Part shown: positions 32,556 through 40,760 of the stretch, in pieces
Layout: the number at the start of each line of letters is the position of its first letter
Position numbering within the stretch: the first letter of the stretch is position 1
NCBI GenBank assembly: GCA_020343595.1
Contig: CP070802.1
Span: forward strand, 793,036 to 834,483
DNA from: Caldifarciminota bacterium
GTDB taxonomy: Bacteria; Hydrothermota; Tepidihabitantia; SM23-42
Direction: 5' to 3'
DNA: 41,448 bases
Translations under genes and position numbers: made by a program
Notes under the pieces: generated by a model
Told to the model about the DNA's origin: nothing
The model's input: the letters and a program-made list of their open reading frames with translations, nothing else
Databases searched by the model: none

Positions 32556-35371
32556 CCTGTTCGGTATACTACGGTTCCTTCCTTGAAGAAAAGATATTGT
32601 TTGCCCCGGCGTTTTACTTCGGAGGCACCGAGAACCCTTGCTTTCAGGCGTACGGTAGATAGAGTGAATAGGTTCTCAACTTGTTCCGGATATCTTCCGA
32701 AACGGTCGACAATTTCATCTTTTATTGATGTGAGTTCTTGTTGCGATTCGATTTCAAGTAATCTTTTGTAGAGAGCGGTCCTTTCGTAGGCGCTCGCAAT
32801 GTATTCGCTCGGAAAATAGGCATCTAACTTGAGGTCAAGAATCGGTTCATGGACGACCTTCTTTCCCTGCAACATATTTACGGAGTCGCTAAGGAGCCGT
32901 ATGTAGTGATGATAGCCAATGGCATTGAGGTGCCCCGATTGCTCGCGCCCGAGCAGGTTCCCCACTCCCCTTATTTCCATATCGCGGAGGGCGAGTCTGA
33001 AACCCGAACCAAGAGAAGTATATGATACGAGAGCTCCCAGTCTTTTGTTCGCCTCATCGGTTATTTTCCCGTGAGAGGGAACGAGGAAATACGCATAACC
33101 CTGGGTTTCACCACGTCCAACGCGTCCCCGCAATTGATGCAGATCGGCGAGGCCGAACTTGTGTGCCTGATCGACCAGGATCGTGTTAACCCGTGGAATA
33201 TCGAGGCCCGATTCGATGATCGCGGTCGAAAGAAGCATATCATACGTGCCATCAATGAAGGCGAGCATTCTCTTTGCCGTGATGTCCTCACGCATCCTGC
33301 CATGCAGCAAGCAGATACGCAGATCGGGGATGATGTTGAGCAGCCTCTTCCTGACGGTTTCTATTGTTTGTATACGGTTATGTACGAAGAAAATCTGGCC
33401 GCCCCTTTCGAGTTCGCGGCGCAGAATGTCTTCAATTGCGTCTTCGTCAAAATGGATTATGTGGGTTGATACATCCTTACGGCCCAGCGGCGGCGTGTGG
33501 ATATTTGAGATGTTCTTGAGCCCGGAAAGCGCCATATAGAGTGTCCGGGGTATCGGGGTGGCCGAGAGATAGAGGACATCGATACCCGGCCGAATCTTCT
33601 TGATCCTTTCCTTTTGAGCCACGCCGAATCTTTGTTCTTCGTCGATGATCAACAAACCAAGGTCATGGAATTGAATATCTGGTTGCAGTAAGCGGTGGGT
33701 CCCTATGACGATATCGATTCTACCCTTTGATAGGTCATCAATGACCGCGGCCAGCTCGTCCTTCTTACGAAATCTCGATACCATTTCAACACGAACCGGA
33801 AAAGGCTCCAGTCTGCTGGAAAATGTGTTATAGTGTTGAAAAGCTAACAGGGTTGTCGGGCACAAGATCATTGTCTGTTTGCCGTCGAGGGCAGCTTTGA
33901 ATGAGGCACGGAGTGCGATCTCGGTCTTACCGTAACCCACATCCCCGCAGATCAGTCGCTCGGCGGGTCTGTTGGATTCCATATCCCTTTTGACATCGTT
34001 GATCGCATGAAGCTGGTCTTCAGTTTCTTCATACGGGAATGTCGTCTCCAGCGATTCAATTTCCGAAGAATCGGCGGAGTATACGAATCCGGGTTCTTGC
34101 ATCCTCTGCGCATAGAGTTTGATCAATTCGACGGCCAGTCGTTCGGTCGCCTTTCTTACCCGCTTCTTTGTGCGTAGCCATAACTCTCCGCCTAATTTGG
34201 AAAGACGCGGCGGCCGGTCATCTGTTGCCACGAATCTTTCCAGCAGGTTCATCCGTTCGACCGGCAGAAATAGTTTGTCTTCTCCTGCGTACGCAATCTG
34301 GAGGCATTCTACCTTTTTACCTTCAACATCTATCAGCGTTAGCCCCTTGTATTGTCCAATACCGAAATCACTGTGCACAACATAATCGAGCTCCTTGAAT
34401 CCCATGAGGTCGTCTACAAATGGCCCTTTGTACACGACCTTTCGTTTCCTTACACTGCCGAATATTTCTTTTTCTGTCAGGTAGCTGACGCGGTTGGTGT
34501 TATCGACGAAGCCGCATTCCAATGGTGCACGGTAGATCTCGATCTCTCCCAGCAATGACCGTAATTTTCTGCCCAGGGATGCCGAGACGAGGAACCTGAA
34601 TGAAAGCCCGGCGCTTCTCATCTCGGCAACGAGCGTTCTGAAATCACCGAAATAGGGTCTTGGTGAACCGAAGTTGTAGTGTATTTCGCCTTTTTCGACG
34701 ATCTGGATAGATGGTGTAGTTGTTTGGATATCAACTTCCGTCACGATTATGCGATCTTCAGTTATCAGTTTCATCAGCGAATCGGGACGGAATCCTGCGG
34801 TTACTAGATGTAGTCTAATGCGCTCGATATTTTCCGTTGACCTCTGCGTCTGTGTGTCAAACTTACGGATCGAGAACACCTTGTCTCCGTATAACTCGAT
34901 TCGAACTGGAAGGCCATCCGCTTCGAAGACGTCGATGATTCCACCGCGAACGGCATACTCATTTTCTTCCTCGACATTGTCTTCTCGCGAATATCCTGTT
35001 GCTTCAAGTTGTGCGATGAGGTTCTGCAAGTTAACCTCCCGGTGCAGTGCGAGGTCAACCGGTTCTTTCCTCATTAGCTGGCTGGAAAGTATCAGTGGAT
35101 CAGCAACGATTATTCTCGAATCCATAAAGAATGGATTGTCGGGATCTATGGCAGTGATGTTATGTCCGATCTTCGGTAATTCGCGATAGTAGCGTTCATA
35201 GCTCTCCGCCGAAGCTACCAACAAGACCGGTCTGTGCCGAGCCAATTCATCGACGAATAGGGTGCTTGAAGATCCGTAAAGACCACTGACGCGGAGCGGC
35301 GGTTCCCTGGTCAATCTATCAATTATCTCAACACCTGAGAATAATCGGAGGTCTCTGATATTACTGCCCAC
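32552..35371 (-). CDS. mfd: Transcription-repair coupling factor Mfd
   Basis: ATP-driven translocase that removes stalled RNA polymerase and recruits UvrA. Order: UvrB-like N-terminal part (YAVRGGIIDVFE, PVRIELYGDKVFSIRKFD), RNA polymerase interaction domain (ELDYVVHSDFGIGQYKG), RecG-like helicase with CGDVGYGKTEIALR, IDEEQRFGV, SATPIPRTLYMAL, ESGLDIPRVNT and QLRGRVGRGE, and the C-terminal TRCF domain. 939 aa is about 200 shorter than E. coli Mfd (1148); most of the loss is in the N-terminal third, before the RNA polymerase interaction domain. GTG start, 43 bases after ptb; probably in one transcript with hisC and ptb. Confidence 0.95.
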   Translation of the reverse strand: MGSNIRDLRLFSGVEIIDRLTREPPLRVSGLYGSSSTLFVDELARHRPVLLVASAESYERYYRELPKIGHNITAIDPDNPFFMDSRIIVADPLILSSQLMRKEPVDLALHREVNLQNLIAQLEATGYSREDNVEEENEYAVRGGIIDVFEADGLPVRIELYGDKVFSIRKFDTQTQRSTENIERIRLHLVTAGFRPDSLMKLITEDRIIVTEVDIQTTTPSIQIVEKGEIHYNFGSPRPYFGDFRTLVAEMRSAGLSFRFLVSASLGRKLRSLLGEIEIYRAPLECGFVDNTNRVSYLTEKEIFGSVRKRKVVYKGPFVDDLMGFKELDYVVHSDFGIGQYKGLTLIDVEGKKVECLQIAYAGEDKLFLPVERMNLLERFVATDDRPPRLSKLGGELWLRTKKRVRKATERLAVELIKLYAQRMQEPGFVYSADSSEIESLETTFPYEETEDQLHAINDVKRDMESNRPAERLICGDVGYGKTEIALRASFKAALDGKQTMILCPTTLLAFQHYNTFSSRLEPFPVRVEMVSRFRKKDELAAVIDDLSKGRIDIVIGTHRLLQPDIQFHDLGLLIIDEEQRFGVAQKERIKKIRPGIDVLYLSATPIPRTLYMALSGLKNISNIHTPPLGRKDVSTHIIHFDEDAIEDILRRELERGGQIFFVHNRIQTIETVRKRLLNIIPDLRICLLHGRMREDITAKRMLAFIDGTYDMLLSTAIIESGLDIPRVNTILVDQAHKFGLADLHQLRGRVGRGETQGYAYFLVPSHGKITDEANKRLGALVSYTSLGSGFRLALRDMEIRGVGNLLGREQSGHLNAIGYHHYIRLLSDSVNMLQGKKVVHEPILDLKLDAYFPSEYIASAYERTALYKRLLEIESQQELTSIKDEIVDRFGRYPEQVENLFTLSTVRLKARVLGASEVKRRGKQYLFFKEGTVVYRTG

Positions 35372-35414
35372 CTGGCTGCTGTTATATGTAATTTTTTCTC
35401 GACGGATTTTTATG

Positions 35415-36311
35415 TTAGGTCGCTGATATTATTACACCCAGGGCAATTGAATTGAGCTTAGTTACCGGTTCATCAGCGCGTGAAAGCATAATGATCGGTC
35501 GGAGCGCACCTGCCACCATTCCGGCCGCCCTGGTCTTGCCGAAGTAGATCAGCCCTTTTGCCCAGATATTGGCTGCGGAGATATTCGGCATTAGTATAAA
35601 ATCGGCATCTCCAGCAACAGTGCTTTCGATCTTTTTTATTGCGGCAGCCTCTTTGGAGATCGCCACATCGAATCCGAAGGGGCCGGCAATCGTTGCGCCA
35701 GCGAACTTTCCGGATTGGTTCATTTGGACGATCTCGGCCGCGTCTACGGTTTCGGGCATGTCAGGGTGTACGGTTTCACTTGCTGCAACCAGACCTATCT
35801 TCGGTTGATCAATCCCCATCTGATTAAGAGTATGGACCGCGTTCTTTATTATCTCGATACGAGTGTTGAGATCGAGTCTCGGGTTCATTCCACCATCTGA
35901 CATGAAAAGCAGCTTGTGGTAGCCTGGGATCTCGAGTGCGGCGATGTGGCTGAGAATTTTGCCTTTCCTTAACCCGGTCTCTTTGTCCAGAATCCCCTTC
36001 AAGAATGAGGATGTCGACAGCATGCCTTTCATCAGAAAATCACCTTTTGTGCGGACCAGTTCATTTGCTTTGATGATTGCCTCAGCTTCGTCCGCACAAT
36101 CATACATTTCGCAATCCGTTGTATTCAGCCGTATCTTTTGCCCAATGGTAGTGATTGCCTGAGCATCGCCAATCAGGACCGGCATTATCAATCCCAGTTC
36201 CTGTGCGAGCCTGATACCCTCTAAAACGGCCTCATCTTCTGCCTTGACGACCACGCACCTTCTTTTTCCTTTACTGCGTGCCAGGTTTATCAAGTCATCG
36301 AACGATTTCAC
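35415..36311 (-). CDS. ptb: Phosphate butyryltransferase (phosphate acyltransferase family)
   Basis: 298 aa. Transfers an acyl group between CoA and phosphate. Family features: VVKAEDEAVLEGI, PVLIGD, DFLMKGMLST, FMSDGGMNP, VAASETVHPDMPETVDA, AGPFGFDVAIS and MPNISAANIW, which match Ptb more than acetyltransferase Pta. Together with a butyrate-type kinase it would give ATP from acyl-CoA; no kinase is in this window. The GTG start overlaps the hisC TAG by one base, with GAGGAAA upstream. Confidence 0.88.
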   Translation of the reverse strand: MKSFDDLINLARSKGKRRCVVVKAEDEAVLEGIRLAQELGLIMPVLIGDAQAITTIGQKIRLNTTDCEMYDCADEAEAIIKANELVRTKGDFLMKGMLSTSSFLKGILDKETGLRKGKILSHIAALEIPGYHKLLFMSDGGMNPRLDLNTRIEIIKNAVHTLNQMGIDQPKIGLVAASETVHPDMPETVDAAEIVQMNQSGKFAGATIAGPFGFDVAISKEAAAIKKIESTVAGDADFILMPNISAANIWAKGLIYFGKTRAAGMVAGALRPIIMLSRADEPVTKLNSIALGVIISAT

Positions 36312-37396
36312 TACAGTATTTCCTCGAGGACCTTGATGAGCCGTTCGTTTTGGGCTTTTGAGCCTATTGTGATCCGAAGTGACGTCGGCAAACCATATTC
36401 GTAGACGGTTCTGAGAATAACACCTCTCTTCTGCGCGGCTTCAAAAACCTCCTTGGCTTCCTTCTTGAAGTCAACGAGGACGAAGTTCCCAAAAGACGGC
36501 GTGTAGCTCAGGCCAAGGCGTTCGAATTCACGATAAAGGAAAGCCTTTCCGGCTTCGTTATTTTCTATACTGGCTTCGACAAAATCTGTATCGCCAAGCG
36601 CTGCACCAGCCGCGATCTGACCGATACGGTTTACGTTGAAAGGCAGTCTTACTTTCATCATGGCGCCAATGATCTCTTCACTCCCGAATCCGTAGCCAAC
36701 ACGAAGTCCGGCTAGTCCGTAGATCTTTGAAAAGGTTCGGAGCACGATGATATTCTGGTGTTTCTTGAGATAATCCAATCCGTGAGGATAATCGGATTCT
36801 CTGATGTACTCATGATAGGCCTCGTCGATGACCAGAATGACATTTGGGGGTACGGTCTTCACGAAGTGGTCCATAGCCGCCTTTCTAATGATCGTACCGG
36901 TTGGGTTGATCGGATTATCAACGATGATGATTTTCGTTTTCGCGTTCATTCTTTCGATCATGGCCTCAGTATCATGGTGATATGCCTTTAGTGGTACTGC
37001 AATGCGCTCACCACCAAAGATCTGACATGCGATCCTGTACATAATGAATGAGGGTTCACTCATTATGACCTCATCTCCTGGATTGACGTATGCTTTGAAG
37101 ATCAATTCGATCAACTCAACCGATCCACTTCCAACGATGACGTTCTGAACAGGAATGCCGGATTGCTCGCTCAGACGCTGCTTCAGATAATAGCAATTGT
37201 CGTCAGGATAAAGGAAAGAATCATCTATCCTGTCACTCATGGCTTTGATTGCATGTGGTGAAGCACCCAGAGGGTTCTCGTTCGAAGCCAGTTTCAAAAT
37301 TTCGCCAGTCAACCCTAGTTCCTTTATTACTTCTTCAATAGGTTTCCCCGGTTTATATGGTCTGATGTTCTTGATAAAATTCCTCAGTTCAATCAC
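36311..37396 (-). CDS. hisC: Histidinol-phosphate aminotransferase (HisC family)
   Basis: Fold-type I PLP aminotransferase of 361 aa. Seen: KLASNENPLGASP, VGSGSVELIELIF, DNPINPTGT, VIDEAYHEY and RTFSKIYGLAGLRVGYG containing the PLP lysine. Best match is HisC; aromatic aminotransferases of the same subfamily cannot be ruled out, since no other his genes are nearby. GTG start with GGAGG five bases upstream; promoter at 37412-37439. Confidence 0.88.
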   Translation of the reverse strand: MIELRNFIKNIRPYKPGKPIEEVIKELGLTGEILKLASNENPLGASPHAIKAMSDRIDDSFLYPDDNCYYLKQRLSEQSGIPVQNVIVGSGSVELIELIFKAYVNPGDEVIMSEPSFIMYRIACQIFGGERIAVPLKAYHHDTEAMIERMNAKTKIIIVDNPINPTGTIIRKAAMDHFVKTVPPNVILVIDEAYHEYIRESDYPHGLDYLKKHQNIIVLRTFSKIYGLAGLRVGYGFGSEEIIGAMMKVRLPFNVNRIGQIAAGAALGDTDFVEASIENNEAGKAFLYREFERLGLSYTPSFGNFVLVDFKKEAKEVFEAAQKRGVILRTVYEYGLPTSLRITIGSKAQNERLIKVLEEIL

Positions 37397-37411
37397 AATA
37401 CCTCCGGCAGA

Positions 37412-37439
37412 ATTATATTCGGTTTACAGTAAAGTTCAA
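37412..37439 (-). promoter_or_regulatory. Promoter of hisC-ptb-mfd
   Basis: Minus strand: -35 TTGAAC (37434-37439), 16-bp spacer, -10 TATAAT (37412-37417), leader of about 10 bases with Shine-Dalgarno GGAGG. Divergent from the promoter at 37465. Confidence 0.7.
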
Positions 37440-37464
37440 GGGATGCGTAAGATACGGTATGCTA

Positions 37465-37493
37465 TTGACGAACGCGCACGAAATGGTTATATT
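37465..37493 (+). promoter_or_regulatory. Promoter of the TonB-domain gene
   Basis: -35 TTGACG (37465-37470), 17-bp spacer, -10 TATATT (37488-37493). GTG at 37500 begins six bases later, so the mRNA is predicted to be leaderless. Confidence 0.7.
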
Positions 37494-37499
37494 TAGTGA

Positions 37500-38237
37500 G
37501 TGAGCATAAAAGGTTACGCAATTTGCGCATTTTTGGGGGTGTTATTAGTATCGTGTCCGTCAAAAAAAACATTGTTGGTTCCCGTTCTCCTTGATTACCA
37601 GTTGGACTATCCGGATGAAGCCAGGCGGCAGGGCATTGAGGGTACGGTTCATGTCAGGGTACTGGTCAACCGGAGTGGCAGAGCAGAAGAAGTAACCATT
37701 TCAAAGTCATCGAGCAATTTGTTACTTGATTCCGCGGCTGTAAGAACCGCCAAGACTTTTGTTTTCTCACCGGCGGTCGTTGGTGATGAGAAGATGCAGA
37801 CCTGGGTCATGGTGCCCATAGAATTCAAATTCCGTGAAGTTGACTATAACGATTGGCTTGCACAGGTCGAGGTGTTGCAGCGCAGGATCGCAAAGTCAGC
37901 CGATGAGCAGGCCACCGAAGAGCTTTACGAGTTGTATCGGCAGATGATATTCTCACCATGGGATGTCGATGACCTGGAATTCAACCAGTACATCAGGGAG
38001 ATTGTGGCAGAAAGAGCTGCTGCGGTATGGGAGAACCATTGGTCAGTCTACCCAGCGCGTGTCGTTTTGTTTGTCGATATAATAAGCCGATACCCTGATT
38101 CATTCACCGCTTTGAAGGCGCGCGCTGATTTGAATCGATTCCTCGAGCAGGAGAAGATAAAGATGCGGCACAATCTCAACGAAGTTCGAACCGACACGCT
38201 TCTCGGTCGGATAAAGAGGGCGGTCGATTACCAGTAG
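37500..38237 (+). CDS. TonB C-terminal-domain lipoprotein
   Basis: 245 aa. Signal with lipobox LLVSC (Cys 19), then at once a TonB C-terminal domain (YPDEARRQGIEGTVHVRVLV, ITKSS-like segment, AVRTAKTFVFSPAVV), and a helical C-terminal half of about 130 residues. Classical TonB has a membrane anchor and a long Pro-rich linker; both are missing, so this is not a standard energy transducer. The C-terminal half looks TPR-like but I cannot assign it. GTG start, leaderless by promoter position. Confidence 0.75.
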   Translation: MSIKGYAICAFLGVLLVSCPSKKTLLVPVLLDYQLDYPDEARRQGIEGTVHVRVLVNRSGRAEEVTISKSSSNLLLDSAAVRTAKTFVFSPAVVGDEKMQTWVMVPIEFKFREVDYNDWLAQVEVLQRRIAKSADEQATEELYELYRQMIFSPWDVDDLEFNQYIREIVAERAAAVWENHWSVYPARVVLFVDIISRYPDSFTALKARADLNRFLEQEKIKMRHNLNEVRTDTLLGRIKRAVDYQ

Positions 38238-38318
38238 TTACAATGATAAGGGTGAAGAGATACTCTCGAATTCTCAGTCTGTCACGCCTCGGTCTAATGG
38301 ACAACGCGGGACGGTGCA

Positions 38319-39419
38319 GTGGCAAAGATCTTCGTAGTTAGCCAGGACCTGGGACTCATCGATATAGTCAGCGAGTCGTTGAAGAACGAAGGGCACGGTG
38401 TTTCGACCTGCAGCAAGCCGAGTGATGTGCCATCCCTTGTTCATAATAAGGACTACGACCTTGTATTCATCGATGTACACATTCACGATGAACCACATGA
38501 GAAGATTGTTGATGCCGTAAGGAAAATATCGCCAGAATCAGAAGTCGTGTTGATAACCAGTTATGCCTTTCCATATATTTCAGGTCACGAAACGGACGCG
38601 GTGATGTCCTATCTAGTCCAGCCATTGACCGAGGAGAAAGTGAGGAATGTTGCCAAGCGTGCATTGCGGCAGGCACGGATCTCCCGAGAAAAGAGGCACT
38701 TGCTGACCAATATTACTGCGGCCAAGAAACAATGGGAGGCCACGGTCGATGCAATCGACGATCCCATTTTCCTGATCGACCTTGACTATAACATCATGAG
38801 AGCGAACCTGATGACATATCGGCGCCTCGGAAAGGGCGTTGACAAGGTTTTAGGAGGCAAATGTTATCAGATTTTTCACTGTTCAGACAGTGCCCCTGGT
38901 GATTGTCCGGGCAGAAGGGCGATGGTCACCGGCAAGATGGCATCTGATGTTATTCAGTTCAAGGGTTTGGATGAGAGACTTGCTTGCGACGTGTATCCGC
39001 AGGTCTTTGCTGGTGGTGGTTTTGTGCATCACCTCCACGCACCAACACTCAGTTATGAGACGCAGTCAGAACTAATGACGACTTATGAGAGGGTCTTCGA
39101 CGAATCGCTTATTCCGATATTGCTGATCGATGTTGATGATTACAAGATCGTCGACGCAAACCGAAGGGCGCTTCAATTCTTTGCCCGCGATCCAGGGATG
39201 ATCTTCAATGTTGCGATCGGCAACCTTTTTGTATCGATGCTTTCCGAGCGCGCGATCAATAGTCTGATCGACATCCTGCGGAACGAGGGCGGAAGTTTTA
39301 AGTCCCAAGTCGTCGACGGAACGGGCAGAGATGTTGAGGTCATTGTGATCGCCAATACCGTTAAGATCAGGAATCGACGATTGGCTGCGGTATTCATGAT
39401 TCCGGTTGGACTGTTATAG
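38319..39419 (+). CDS. Receiver-PAS-PAS protein without output domain
   Basis: 366 aa. Residues 1-120 form a response-regulator receiver: phosphoacceptor Asp 52 (FIDVHI) and Thr 80 are present, but the conserved Lys is Gln 101 (YLVQP) and the usual acidic pair near the start is SQD, so phosphorylation signalling is doubtful. Two PAS domains follow (about 135-245 and 255-365). The first has CYQIFHCSDSAPGDCPG, a cysteine pattern that in PAS proteins can hold a cofactor or sense redox. There is no kinase, cyclase or DNA-binding domain. GTG start, no clear Shine-Dalgarno; followed directly by the oxidoreductase gene. Confidence 0.78.
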   Translation: MAKIFVVSQDLGLIDIVSESLKNEGHGVSTCSKPSDVPSLVHNKDYDLVFIDVHIHDEPHEKIVDAVRKISPESEVVLITSYAFPYISGHETDAVMSYLVQPLTEEKVRNVAKRALRQARISREKRHLLTNITAAKKQWEATVDAIDDPIFLIDLDYNIMRANLMTYRRLGKGVDKVLGGKCYQIFHCSDSAPGDCPGRRAMVTGKMASDVIQFKGLDERLACDVYPQVFAGGGFVHHLHAPTLSYETQSELMTTYERVFDESLIPILLIDVDDYKIVDANRRALQFFARDPGMIFNVAIGNLFVSMLSERAINSLIDILRNEGGSFKSQVVDGTGRDVEVIVIANTVKIRNRRLAAVFMIPVGLL

Positions 39420-40421
39420 ATGAAGATCGCTCTCGTAGGACTCGGTAATTGGGGTCTAAGATTGATACCCAAATTATTTGCTCATCCTGGGGTCGAGAAA
39501 TTATACGGCTACGATATTGATGAATCGAAAAATTCTCATGTTTCGGGTGAATTTCCAGAGCTTACCATCGTATCGGATTATGATATGATACTGCAGAATG
39601 CCGAGATCAGTGCGGTAGTTGTTGCCACACCAGCAGCATCACACTATATGCTGGCCCGTCTTGCCCTCGAGAGTCAGAAACATGTGTTGGTTGAAAAACC
39701 TTTGACCAACTCAGTTGCTGACGCGGAGCAGTTGGTGGAGTTGGCCCGGCATCGTGAGCTGACGCTCATGGTTGACCACATTACAGTCTATGGTGGTGCA
39801 GTCCGGGCATTGAAGAGAATCGTCGATGCTGATGAACTTGGAGAGCTCCTCTATTTCGATTCGGTCCGTGCGAATCTCGGTATGCTACAATCTGATGTGA
39901 ATGTCATTTGGGATTTGGGGATACACGAGTTTGCGGTTCTAGACTACCTGATTGGCGAGTTGCCGGTTGCGGTCTCCGGTGTTGGATTCTCTCGGTATGG
40001 CAAGCAGGAAGAAATTGCTTATGTCACGCTCTATTTCAATAATGACCTCGTGGCGCATGTGCATGTCAGTTGGGTTTCACCGATAAAAATAAGAAGGTTG
40101 ATCGCTGGTGGGCGAAAAAAGATGATCGTGTTCGATGATGCACGCGCTAAAGGCAAATTAGAGGTCTTCGATTCCGGGATTGATGTTTCCGCTGGCAAGC
40201 GCACAGAACGCCCAATAATTTCTTATCGGCGGACTGCTCCCAGGGTCCTTGAATACGATGAGAGCGAGCCGCTTGCCTTAATGGTCGATACATTCGTCGC
40301 TTCGATCAATGCGCGTAGTGCACCGCTGACAAGCGGTGAGTCGGGTCTGCGTATGGTCAGGGTGCTGGCCGCGGTTGAAAAATCGCTCAAACACAAGGGT
40401 TCGATAGTACCGCTTGATTGA
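39420..40421 (+). CDS. Gfo/Idh/MocA family oxidoreductase
   Basis: 333 aa. Rossmann NAD(P)-binding motif VGLGNWGLRL, then the family EKPLTN motif carrying the catalytic Lys, and DLGIHEFAVLDYL in the second domain. The family oxidises sugars and related compounds, often nucleotide sugars for polysaccharide building; the substrate is not readable here. ATG begins immediately after the stop of the receiver-PAS gene, so the two are probably coupled. Confidence 0.9.
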   Translation: MKIALVGLGNWGLRLIPKLFAHPGVEKLYGYDIDESKNSHVSGEFPELTIVSDYDMILQNAEISAVVVATPAASHYMLARLALESQKHVLVEKPLTNSVADAEQLVELARHRELTLMVDHITVYGGAVRALKRIVDADELGELLYFDSVRANLGMLQSDVNVIWDLGIHEFAVLDYLIGELPVAVSGVGFSRYGKQEEIAYVTLYFNNDLVAHVHVSWVSPIKIRRLIAGGRKKMIVFDDARAKGKLEVFDSGIDVSAGKRTERPIISYRRTAPRVLEYDESEPLALMVDTFVASINARSAPLTSGESGLRMVRVLAAVEKSLKHKGSIVPLD

Positions 40422-40567
40422 ACCCGCGGGTATCGAAAATAGACGGTTGCGATTATGCTGGACTCACCGATTTACGGCGGGCGGTATTCAAGAGACATAT
40501 CCAGAAAATCTTTTAATTACGTGACTTTTTAGACTGAAGTGCCTGAAAATTTGATCCCTTCGTCTAG

Positions 40568-40595
40568 TTGACAATTTACCGAAAATGAATATAAT
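40568..40595 (+). promoter_or_regulatory. Promoter of the acyl-CoA dehydrogenase gene
   Basis: Perfect -35 TTGACA (40568-40573) and -10 TATAAT (40590-40595), 16-bp spacer. Predicted start near 40602, about 160 bases before the ATG. Confidence 0.8.
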
Positions 40596-40601
40596 TGGGC
40601 A

Positions 40602-40760
40602 GTTGAAAAAACTCAATTTCCGTCCAAGGAGAGGTCAGCAGGGTATATTCCTGGTCACCACTGCCTGCTGACAAGGGCGGTAGCCTAGACATCAAAAATA
40701 CAGTAAGTTCACTATCTGATACGGTTGGTTTAGATAATTATTACAGGGGAGGCTCAAAAA
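40602..40760 (+). promoter_or_regulatory. Structured 5' leader, possible cis-regulatory RNA
   Basis: A perfect 9-bp stem GTCAGCAGG/CCTGCTGAC (40634-40642 with 40664-40672) closes a 21-base loop, followed by AAGGGCGGTAGCC and a second weaker pairing TATCT/AGATA. Shine-Dalgarno GGGGAGG lies at 40747-40753. The leader is far longer than others in this window. It does not match any riboswitch I can name. Confidence 0.4.

Larger units (their letters stand above)
40422..40760. other. Intergenic region: promoter and long 5' leader of the acyl-CoA dehydrogenase gene
   Basis: Starts with the palindrome ACCCGCGGGT (40422-40431) at the end of the oxidoreductase gene, then 130 bases without visible features, a consensus promoter (40568-40595), and about 160 bases of transcribed leader with a strong hairpin. 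Confidence 0.6.

Noticed and set aside
35372..35410. Own promoter for mfd
   Set aside because: A TATAAC box exists on the minus strand but no -35-like hexamer lies at 16-17 bp; cotranscription with ptb is simpler.
40422..40431. ACCCGCGGGT palindrome as a terminator
   Set aside because: Stem too short once a loop is allowed, and no T-run follows.
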